A stretch of 5,915 nucleotides of DNA from assembly GCA_020050965.1 (NCBI GenBank), contig JAGVJV010000185.1, positions 1-5,915 on the forward strand, read 5' to 3'. Positions 1 to 5,591 of this stretch are shown here, one piece after another. The stretch's first letter is position 1, and every line of letters starts with the position of its first letter. The position numbers and the translations under genes were made by a program. This DNA comes from Parachlamydiales bacterium (lineage in GTDB: Bacteria; Chlamydiota; Chlamydiia; Chlamydiales; Rhabdochlamydiaceae). The notes under the pieces were generated by a model. It saw only the letters and a list, made by a program, of their open reading frames with translations, was not told the DNA's origin and ran no database searches.

Positions 1-1214
1 AAATAGGAAACCAGTTCAACCCTTAGTGTCCAAGAGGTAAACGAGTAACCCAAAAATATAGCAAAATTAGGGATATCACTGAGCATTGTCCCTTTATAGA
101 GGAGTAATTTTGATAGATCCATCTGCTTTCCATCGACATGGATCTCGATCTCCCCACCGATTAACAAATTAAACCCTGTCGCAGTCACAATAATGTCGGC
201 CTGCAGCTCTTTTCCCGATTTAAGTTTGATCCCTTGCTCGGTGAAGGTTTCTATCTCATCGGTCACAACCGTGACAGTTCCGTTTTTTATGGCCATAAAT
301 AAATCTCCACTCGGTACCACACAAAGTCGCTGCTGCCATGGATTATAGCGAGGGGTAAAGTCCTTTGAAGTATCGTAGGACTTGCCGATTCCAACCTGCA
401 CACCCCAAATGAGGAGCTTTTTCATCATTTTCGGAAAATGTTTCGATAGAAAGTAGACCAAATGATAGAGGCCTAGATTCTTCCACCTGATGAGCCAAAA
501 GACCCATTTTCTAGGCAAAAAGCGTAAAATGTTTTCGACTGGATCTACTTTGGGAATCGCGATGATATAGGTGGGAGAACGTTGGAGCATAGTAATGTGC
601 GCTGCACTTTTCGCAATGCTTGGGATCAAAGTAATTGCAGTGGAGCCGCTTCCAATCACCACAATGCGTTTGCCAGCATAATCTAAATTCTCCGGCCATT
701 GATGGGGATGGACGATTTTACCTCGAAAGCGCTCAAGTCCGATAAAATCGGGCGTATACCCTTTTTCATATTGATAATACCCTGTACTGCCGAAGATGAA
801 ATTGGCCGTGAAAAAGCAGCGGTCTTGTACTTTGCCGCTTTCATCCATCAGCTCTGCTTCCACAGTCCAAAGGGCCTCTGCTGAAGACCAGGATGCTTTC
901 ACGACTTTATGTTGAAATCGGATATGTGGATAAATATCAAATTTCTTCGCAGTCTCTTCGATATAATTTCGAATTTGATCACCGCTGGCGAGGATCTCTT
1001 TTCCTTTCCAAGGATGAAATGTGAATCCATAGGTGAGCATATCGGAGTCCGATCGAATGCCTGGGTATTTAAATAGATCCCAAGTCCCCCCTACTCTGCT
1101 GCGAGTCTCAAGAATGAGATAGCTCTTTTTCGGACAATTTTTTTGTAGATAATAGGCTGATGTAATGCCTGAAACACCAGCTCCAATGATTAAAATATCA
1201 AAATGCTCTGTCAT
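1..1214 (-). CDS. ethA: EthA-type FAD-dependent Baeyer-Villiger monooxygenase, C-terminus cut by the window edge
   Basis: This is a class B flavoprotein monooxygenase that would use FAD, NADPH and O2 to insert oxygen beside a carbonyl or oxidise sulfur. The 404 visible residues read without a stop from ATG at 1214 to the left edge. The FAD Rossmann motif G11-x-G13-x-x-G16 lies in IIGAGVSG. The Baeyer-Villiger fingerprint FxGxxxHxxxWP is exact at residues 163-174 (FRGKIVHPHQWP). An NADPH motif G188-x-G190-x-x-A193 (GSGSTA) and the late ATG motif (345-347) follow. From memory, the sequence follows mycobacterial EthA almost without gaps (GGTWDLFKYPGIRSDSDM, MLQRSPTYI, GYSFTSWTL). EthA has about 489 residues, so roughly 85 are missing. 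The symbol reflects this family resemblance; the natural substrate is unknown. It is the second gene of an operon: its ATG overlaps the amidase TGA (ATGA, 1211-1214). The only Shine-Dalgarno-like bases (AAGG, 1216-1219) sit one base from the ATG, so translation probably depends on coupling. Confidence 0.93.
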   Translation of the reverse strand, partial: MTEHFDILIIGAGVSGITSAYYLQKNCPKKSYLILETRSRVGGTWDLFKYPGIRSDSDMLTYGFTFHPWKGKEILASGDQIRNYIEETAKKFDIYPHIRFQHKVVKASWSSAEALWTVEAELMDESGKVQDRCFFTANFIFGSTGYYQYEKGYTPDFIGLERFRGKIVHPHQWPENLDYAGKRIVVIGSGSTAITLIPSIAKSAAHITMLQRSPTYIIAIPKVDPVENILRFLPRKWVFWLIRWKNLGLYHLVYFLSKHFPKMMKKLLIWGVQVGIGKSYDTSKDFTPRYNPWQQRLCVVPSGDLFMAIKNGTVTVVTDEIETFTEQGIKLKSGKELQADIIVTATGFNLLIGGEIEIHVDGKQMDLSKLLLYKGTMLSDIPNFAIFLGYSFTSWTLRVELVSY

Positions 1215-2686
1215 ACCTTAGGGACTCTATCGATCCAAGGTTTGGCCTGTTCCAATTGATGCGCAAGCTGCAGTAGCAAACCTTCATTGCCGTACTTAGC
1301 GGCAAATTGCATCCCGACAGGCATCTTGTCTTCATGCCAAATGAGGGGCACACTCATTGCGGGATGGCCTGTCAAATTGAAGATAAATGTGTAGGAAGCT
1401 GGCCTAAGTCCTTTTGGAGCTTGACTCATGACGAGCGATTGGACCAGTTTTTTACTTGGAATTGAAAGTAATAGAGAAGCGATAGAGCTTTCAAAATCAC
1501 CTGGAATGGTTCTTCCCAGTTTTTTAGGTAAATGGGGTTGAGTCGGGGTTAAAATGAGATCGTAATCTTGGAAAAATAATTCCAATTGCAAATGGATTAA
1601 ATCTCCGATGTTCGATGCCCAGACAAAATCGCAAGCGCTGTATGCATCGACAATTTTCAGTAAATTTTTAGTGTATGGCTCTATCAGATTTTTTTGCTGC
1701 GGATAGAGCAATCGGTACCTGTGAACAGCTTCTGCTATAACTGATTGGAAAGTAATCAAACCTGCTTTTAACAAATCGGATGGATTAAATTTCGGCGATT
1801 TTTCAATGACATGATGCCCCAAGTCTTCACAGATTTTTATTGTCGCATCTAGCGCTGCATGCACTTCTTTGTCAGTCGTTATATTTTCAAAGAAAGGTTC
1901 TCTAATCAGGGCAATCTTTAGCCCTTTTGGAGAGTGCATCATTTGCTTTAAAAATGACTCTTTCGGCATCGGGAGTTTAAATGCATCGCCAAGTTGTGGG
2001 GTGCATGTGGAATCGAGCATTGCAGCACTGTCTCTGACGGTTCTCGTGAGCACATGATCTGAAAGAATTCCGGATTGCCCCTTTCCAGGAGGATAAGAGG
2101 GCATTCTTCCGCGAGAGGGTTTTAGCCCAAAAATTCCGCAGCATGCCGCTGGAATGCGGATAGATCCTCCCCCATCATTACCATGGGCAATCGGGACAAA
2201 GCGTGCTGCAACTGCTGCCGCACTGCCGCCGCTAGATCCGCCTGGAGTTCGGGTTAAATCCCAGGGATTATGGGCTGCACCAAATAACTTGTTTTCAGTC
2301 GTATCCCAAAGGCCAAACTCCGGCACATTCGTTTTGCCGAGCGGAATCATTCCAGCATCGAGATACCGCTTTACCAGAGGCGTCATCGTTTTTGGATAGT
2401 GATTTTGCAATAACCTAGAACCGAAAGTAGAGGGATACCCGGGATAATCGGCTAAAATATCTTTGATTAAAAAAGGGACGCCGCAAAATGGCCCATCCAC
2501 GTTTTGCCCTGCAGCTATTTTCCGCCCCTCGTCGTACATTTTGCAAATGACCGCGTTTAAGGCAGGGTTTTTCTCTTCAATCAACCCGATAGACAGTTCA
2601 GCGAGTTCGCTAGGACTAACCTCTTTCTTGCGGACCAATTCGGCAAGACCCAAGCCATCATAGCGAATATATTCTTCTCTTTGCAT
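1211..2686 (-). CDS. Amidase-signature family hydrolase, resembling 6-aminohexanoate-cyclic-dimer hydrolase
   Basis: This is a complete 491-residue amidase-signature enzyme, a normal length for the family, which hydrolyses carboxamide bonds with a Ser-cisSer-Lys triad. The triad is visible: Lys75 in FLIKD, cis-Ser151 in PGGSSGGS, and nucleophile Ser175 in NDGGGSIRIPAACCG. The 24-residue gap between the serines equals that in fatty-acid amide hydrolase (217/241). The Gly/Ser-rich core is followed by GIFGLKPSRGR. The C-terminus (GHPAMSVPL, PVGMQFAAKYG, LLLQLAHQLE, PWIDR) resembles the NylA-like branch acting on cyclic or linear amides, but substrate cannot be read from sequence. It lacks features of the GatA subunit context: no gatB or gatC is adjacent. 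There is no signal peptide, so it is probably cytoplasmic. The start at 2686 is supported by AAGGGG at 2690-2695, three bases upstream, and a promoter at 2708-2735. It is the first gene of an operon with the monooxygenase. Confidence 0.95.
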   Translation of the reverse strand: MQREEYIRYDGLGLAELVRKKEVSPSELAELSIGLIEEKNPALNAVICKMYDEGRKIAAGQNVDGPFCGVPFLIKDILADYPGYPSTFGSRLLQNHYPKTMTPLVKRYLDAGMIPLGKTNVPEFGLWDTTENKLFGAAHNPWDLTRTPGGSSGGSAAAVAARFVPIAHGNDGGGSIRIPAACCGIFGLKPSRGRMPSYPPGKGQSGILSDHVLTRTVRDSAAMLDSTCTPQLGDAFKLPMPKESFLKQMMHSPKGLKIALIREPFFENITTDKEVHAALDATIKICEDLGHHVIEKSPKFNPSDLLKAGLITFQSVIAEAVHRYRLLYPQQKNLIEPYTKNLLKIVDAYSACDFVWASNIGDLIHLQLELFFQDYDLILTPTQPHLPKKLGRTIPGDFESSIASLLLSIPSKKLVQSLVMSQAPKGLRPASYTFIFNLTGHPAMSVPLIWHEDKMPVGMQFAAKYGNEGLLLQLAHQLEQAKPWIDRVPKV

Positions 2687-2707
2687 AATCCCCTTTTAAT
2701 TTGTGGG

Positions 2708-2735
2708 ATTATTAAAACTCAAGCCCTCTTGTCAA
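2708..2735 (-). promoter_or_regulatory. Housekeeping-sigma promoter of the amidase-monooxygenase operon
   Basis: Read on the minus strand, a consensus -35 TTGACA (2730-2735) is followed after 16 bases by AATAAT (2708-2713), which matches TATAAT at five of six bases. Transcription would begin near 2701, giving a leader of about 15 bases that contains the AAGGGG ribosome binding site. The -35 shares bases with the -35 of the divergent promoter. The prediction rests on sequence only. Confidence 0.6.
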
Positions 2736-2757
2736 ATATTCCCTAATCTGTTATTAT
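2729..2757 (+). promoter_or_regulatory. Divergent promoter of the DUF6624-type gene
   Basis: TTGTCA (2729-2734, five of six bases of the -35 consensus) is followed after 17 bases by TATTAT (2752-2757, five of six of the -10). Transcription would start about seven bases on, near 2764, directly at the ATG at 2765. This predicts a leaderless or nearly leaderless mRNA, in line with the absence of any Shine-Dalgarno sequence before that ATG. Confidence 0.5.
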
Positions 2758-2764
2758 TTTTGAT

Positions 2765-3367
2765 ATGTTTAAAATTATAATTGCATTAATTTTAATCTGC
2801 CAATGTTCCCTATTTCCCTCCAACGAAGGATTGCGCAGTGAGATCTTAGAAGCACGCGCTCTTGATCAGAAAGCCCGTCAAAAAGTGATCGAAGCGATGA
2901 ATGGGTCTTTGCAGAATCAGATTCCTGTAGAAATTCAAAATGAGATCATTGAAATAGATCAAGCGCACAATTTCATCATTAAGAAAACGATCGAAACATT
3001 CGGTTGGCCAGGGCTCTCGCTTATCGGCAAGGATGGTTCAAGCGCTTTCTGGCTCCTCGTCCAACATCAAGATCGTGACATTGCCCTCCAAGTAAAATGC
3101 CTAAATCTACTTGAAGAAGCAGTAAACAAAGGTGAGGCCTCTCATCAAGACCTTGCTTTTTTAATGGATCGAGTTCTGAAAAATCAAAATCTGCCCCAGC
3201 TCTATGGGACTCAATGGAAAAATGAGAACGGTAAAATGATCTTATACCCCGTGCAGGACCCAGAATTTTTAGATGCTAGAAGAGAGCAGATGCATTTATC
3301 CACCTTCGAAGATTATAAAAAAGAGCTGATGCAAGGGCTAAACTTATCTGAAGATGCGTTTAAATAG
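2765..3367 (+). CDS. DUF6624-type protein of unknown function with N-terminal signal-like segment
   Basis: This 200-residue protein is of unknown biochemical function. Residues 1-19 look like a short export signal: Lys3, a hydrophobic core IIIALILIC (4-12), then polar residues. Neither cysteine (12, 14) sits in a good lipobox, so a type I signal or a membrane anchor is more likely than a lipoprotein. The mature part matches what I recall of the DUF6624 family: DQKARQ (34-39), GWPGLSLIGKDGSSAFWLLVQH (80-101), a Leu-rich helix, DLAFLMDRV (129-137) and PQLYGTQW (144-151), then DP..LD.RR (165-173). Conserved His101, Asp135 and Arg136 could form a site, but no catalysis is established. The ATG at 2765 is the only sensible start: an in-frame stop lies at 2744-2746 and there is no upstream ATG. 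No Shine-Dalgarno is visible. It converges on the F-box/LRR gene and overlaps its stop by 8 bp. Confidence 0.85.
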   Translation: MFKIIIALILICQCSLFPSNEGLRSEILEARALDQKARQKVIEAMNGSLQNQIPVEIQNEIIEIDQAHNFIIKKTIETFGWPGLSLIGKDGSSAFWLLVQHQDRDIALQVKCLNLLEEAVNKGEASHQDLAFLMDRVLKNQNLPQLYGTQWKNENGKMILYPVQDPEFLDARREQMHLSTFEDYKKELMQGLNLSEDAFK

Positions 3368-5030
3368 TAAATACCTTCTCAAAAATATAACCTGTAATAC
3401 GGTTTACGCTACTGGCCAAGGCTCTTAGAATAGCTTCGTTATTTCTGTAGATTGCTTCATAATTTCTGTAGACACCAATCGACAGTATTCCAGTACAAAT
3501 AACAGCTGTCCCAACTACGGCAGCTAGAACTTTATCAGTATTATATCTGACAAAATGCTCCACTCTGACACGTAAAGAAAGCGGATTATTACCAATCGAA
3601 ATAAAAAGGAAAGGATGATTGAATATCTGAGGTGGCAGTGAGGTAAGCTGATTAGATCCAAGATGCAGAGTTTGCAACCCAGGAATACTAAGAACTTCAT
3701 CGGGCACAGATGTGAGCCGATTTCTGCTTAGCAGCAGATTGATGAGTGCTCGAAGATTACCAATCTGACTTGACAATGATGAGATTTGATTACCGGATAA
3801 ATTCAAAACTTGCAACTGATTGAAGGTCCACAACCAATCAGGTAATGAAGTTAAATGATTGTCATTTAACAAGAGATACCCGAGCTGTGTTAGTCCACTC
3901 ATCTCATCCGGCAATGATTTCAGTTTATTTGAATTCAGATCAAGCGTCCTCAACCGTGCGAGACTGCTGATCTCACTTGGTAAAAGTTCAATTCGATTAT
4001 TTTTTAAACTGAGAACTTCTAGCAATGATAGATTACCGATCCATCTTGGGAGCGATGTGAGTTGATTATGATTGGCGTGTAAAGTATCAAGTTGGCGGAA
4101 ATTACCTAACCAATCTGGCAAAGATGAAAGTTTGTTCTCGGAGATATATAATTTAGTTAGCTGAGTGAGGTTTCTCATCTCGTCTGGCAATTCAGTAAGA
4201 TGACACTTACTAATATTAAGCTCTCGCAACCCAGCTAAATCAAAAATCTCCCCTGGTATTGAACTGAGTTTAGATTTAGATAGGTCTAAATACGTCAACT
4301 GATCGAGTATAGGCTTATTTGCAACAAAAAAATTACCAAATCCACTAGCCGTATTGATTGCATCTTGCGCTGTTGGAAACTGTTCATTGAAAATTGCATA
4401 ATATCCAAGAGGATTCTCTAAATCGGGACCATTAGGCACCCCCCCTAGTCCGACACGATCCTCAAGTTCACTCCAGACGACAATAGTGTCCCGAGCTTTT
4501 CGCCAAGTTTGTAGATGATGGATCTGATCAATCGTTAGAGATTTGAGATCTAAGATTGCAACGATATCAGCAGGTGGATCAAGCTTTCTAAGTTCTTCTT
4601 TAAACTCCTCAATGAAGCGCAGCACTTGGTGGCGAACAGGAGCATCCTCATTGATGGGACAATGAATACGCTTTGCTAATGCTCTCCATACATCATCATC
4701 TGAGACTAAATTGTTCCAGTATTTATTTGTGAGACCTAACTTAGCCAAATCATGGGGCTCAAGAAATGTCAATAGATGCACTTGTTTTTCTTGTGGCAGC
4801 CCACCTAAGACAGAATCATCTTCATCCTTTAATGCAGGAGCGGTTTCCGATTTTTCGGTATATTTTTGAAAAAGTTCATAGAGACACCTCGGCAGTAGAG
4901 CATTCATTAGTATCGCAAAACGCCCTTTTATTGGCTTCGGACGAAGACCCATCGGATCAAAGGCGTGGATATGCGCTTCTGCATCTATCCTTGCGCCACC
5001 CATCATAATACCAGCTATTATTCCTGCCAT
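3360..5030 (-). CDS. F-box and leucine-rich-repeat protein with C-terminal membrane segment, candidate host-directed effector
   Basis: This complete 556-residue protein has an F-box at about residues 74-120 (LPQEKQVHLLTFLEPHDLAKL, then W105, then the typical VWRAL end). F-boxes bind SKP1 in eukaryotic SCF ubiquitin ligases, so in a bacterium this points to action in a host cell. Residues 121-240 match no domain I recognise. Leucine-rich repeats follow with strict 23-residue spacing: ten full repeats from Leu245 to 474, of LxxLxLxxNxLxxLPxxIxxLxx type, and a partial eleventh capping repeat at 475-486. These would form a curved substrate-binding surface. A hydrophobic helix at 500-520 (VLAAVVGTAVICTGILSIGV) is probably membrane-spanning, with a short tail containing the doubled YRNYEAI/YRNNEAI. 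No Sec signal is seen; the small-residue N-terminus MAGIIAGIMMGG might act in type III secretion, which I cannot test. The start is supported by GAGG at 5039-5042 and a promoter at 5058-5086. Host and target are inferred, not shown. Confidence 0.92.
   Translation of the reverse strand: MAGIIAGIMMGGARIDAEAHIHAFDPMGLRPKPIKGRFAILMNALLPRCLYELFQKYTEKSETAPALKDEDDSVLGGLPQEKQVHLLTFLEPHDLAKLGLTNKYWNNLVSDDDVWRALAKRIHCPINEDAPVRHQVLRFIEEFKEELRKLDPPADIVAILDLKSLTIDQIHHLQTWRKARDTIVVWSELEDRVGLGGVPNGPDLENPLGYYAIFNEQFPTAQDAINTASGFGNFFVANKPILDQLTYLDLSKSKLSSIPGEIFDLAGLRELNISKCHLTELPDEMRNLTQLTKLYISENKLSSLPDWLGNFRQLDTLHANHNQLTSLPRWIGNLSLLEVLSLKNNRIELLPSEISSLARLRTLDLNSNKLKSLPDEMSGLTQLGYLLLNDNHLTSLPDWLWTFNQLQVLNLSGNQISSLSSQIGNLRALINLLLSRNRLTSVPDEVLSIPGLQTLHLGSNQLTSLPPQIFNHPFLFISIGNNPLSLRVRVEHFVRYNTDKVLAAVVGTAVICTGILSIGVYRNYEAIYRNNEAILRALASSVNRITGYIFEKVFTI
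3433..3474 (-). repeat. Two tandem 21-bp copies within the F-box/LRR gene
   Basis: The 21-bp units at 3433-3453 and 3454-3474 are identical at 17 of 21 positions. They encode the consecutive heptads YRNYEAI and YRNNEAI just after the predicted membrane helix. This looks like a recent in-frame slippage duplication that lengthened the juxtamembrane tail by seven residues, two helical turns. Confidence 0.75.
3609..4298 (-). repeat. Ten tandem 69-bp leucine-rich-repeat units
   Basis: These are protein-coding repeats in the F-box/LRR gene: ten units of exactly 69 bp, each encoding 23 residues, with no insertion or deletion between them. A higher order is visible. Units 2 and 6 share LPDEM..LTQ, units 3 and 7 share LPDWL, units 4 and 8 share IGNL, and units 1 and 5 share LA.LR.L. 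The array therefore appears to have grown partly by duplication of a four-unit, 276-bp block. In DNA, 4174-4190 and 3898-3914 agree at 15 of 17 bases and lie exactly 276 bp apart. Confidence 0.85.
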
Positions 5031-5038
5031 AGTTATTA

Positions 5039-5042
5039 CCTC
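5039..5042 (-). promoter_or_regulatory. Shine-Dalgarno site fixing the F-box/LRR start
   Basis: GAGG (within TGAGGT on the minus strand) lies eight bases before the ATG at 5030. It favours that start over the two internal ATGs at codons 9 and 10, which have no comparable site. Confidence 0.7.
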
Positions 5043-5057
5043 ATAATTAAAAAACTA

Positions 5058-5086
5058 ATTATAAACTATTTTATATTAAATGTAAA
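5058..5086 (-). promoter_or_regulatory. Strong promoter of the F-box/LRR gene
   Basis: On the minus strand TTTACA (5081-5086) is followed after an ideal 17-base spacer by a perfect TATAAT (5058-5063). Transcription would start near 5051 and give a leader of about 20 bases that contains the GAGG site. The surrounding 5043-5100 stretch is very A+T rich. The gene thus appears to be transcribed alone by the housekeeping sigma factor; no operator is evident. Confidence 0.65.
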
Positions 5087-5167
5087 GAATTAATTAAGGC
5101 ATTGGCTTTAAAGCTATTATGGTCGTTTTGTCCCATTCCTAGCATTTTTTTCCAAAATCGGTAAAAT

Positions 5168-5173
5168 TATAAT
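5168..5173 (+). promoter_or_regulatory. Possible -10 element before the small rightward ORF
   Basis: There is a perfect TATAAT on the plus strand, but the bases 17 upstream are a run of T (5145-5150) that only weakly resembles a -35. Transcription would start near 5180, about 19 bases before the ATG-TGA at 5199. A+T-rich sequence produces such matches by chance, so the call is weak. Confidence 0.3.
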
Positions 5174-5191
5174 CCTAATACGAATTTTTTC

Positions 5192-5204
5192 GGAGCAAAT
5201 GTGA
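5192..5204 (+). other. Shine-Dalgarno followed by an ATG-TGA start-stop
   Basis: GGAG (5192-5195) is followed after three bases by ATG (5199-5201) and at once by TGA (5202-5204), in the same frame as the ORF that begins at 5250. The 15 codons between TGA and the next ATG read as an ordinary protein (TYTQNHSKVGLYAQK). The site could be the original start, broken by a stop at codon two, or a minimal ORF that controls re-initiation. A GTG at 5201, five bases from GGAG, opens a third possibility: a 21-codon leader (5201-5266) that overlaps the ATG at 5250. Confidence 0.4.
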
Positions 5205-5249
5205 ACTTATACCCAAAATCACTCAAAAGTTGGCCTATATGCTCAGAAA

Positions 5250-5591
5250 ATGATTCAGCAAGCTGAGTTAGATCATCGGATTGAGGTCAAGCTCGAAGAT
5301 GTTGCTAGGCCTCTACCCTATGATGATCTGAAATTACGTGATATTCAACTCATTCAAGCGCCTCAATATAATCGACAAGACACTCAGCTCATTGGAAGGG
5401 TCGGTAGGGTAGGCATTGCCATTGCGTTTGTCGGTATTTATCTAGCTTGGCGGGCTTTAGCTAATCTAACTATTCTCGGAAAACACTTCGCTCAATTTAC
5501 CGATCAGTCTCCTCATCCGCTCTGGAAGGTGTTTTCCGGTATTGCGATAGAGAGCAAGCACTCGATATTGGCAAGCAACTGGCTGCCATAG
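5250..5591 (+). CDS. Doubtful small ORF with one membrane helix, possible gene remnant
   Basis: I do not recognise this 113-residue ORF. Residues 1-50 are polar and charged (IEVKLEDVARPLPYDDLKLRD) and look protein-like. Residues 54-72 (VGIAIAFVGIYLAWRALAN) would make one membrane helix. From codon 73 onward the ORF lies antisense to the conserved 3' part of the LysR-type gene, so residues 73-113 are probably incidental. The ATG at 5250 has no good ribosome binding site; the in-frame sequence continues upstream to 5205 but is closed by TGA at 5202. The simplest reading is the 5' part of a membrane-protein gene whose original 3' end was lost where the LysR gene joins, and whose start is also damaged. 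A real short membrane protein started at 5250 remains possible. Confidence 0.35.
   Translation: MIQQAELDHRIEVKLEDVARPLPYDDLKLRDIQLIQAPQYNRQDTQLIGRVGRVGIAIAFVGIYLAWRALANLTILGKHFAQFTDQSPHPLWKVFSGIAIESKHSILASNWLP

Noticed and set aside
511..884. Two short open frames inside the monooxygenase (511-699 minus, 699-884 plus)
   Set aside because: The monooxygenase frame itself is continuous here and carries the BVMO fingerprint and the NADPH motif, so these are shadows.
2154..2399. Open plus-strand frame of 81 codons within the amidase
   Set aside because: It lies antisense to the catalytic core of a clear amidase (GGSSGGS region), is proline-rich in a way typical of reverse reads, and has no ribosome binding site. 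The same applies to 1869-2057 and 2463-2663.
2825..2833. GAAGGA followed by TTG as an alternative start of the DUF6624-type gene
   Set aside because: There is no space between the GAAGGA and the TTG, and starting there would discard a well-formed signal-like N-terminus.
3859..4065. Plus-strand open frame across the LRR array
   Set aside because: It is the antisense read of the repeats; similarly 4766-5008 is the antisense of the F-box region.
3609..4298. CRISPR-like regular repeats
   Set aside because: The 69-bp periodicity is fully explained by 23-residue leucine-rich repeats; there is no conserved repeat with unrelated spacers.
5105..5114. Perfect 10-bp palindrome GCTTTAAAGC in the intergenic region
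   Set aside because: It is short, single and A/T-rich at the centre; without a second copy or a known regulator it is not distinguishable from chance.
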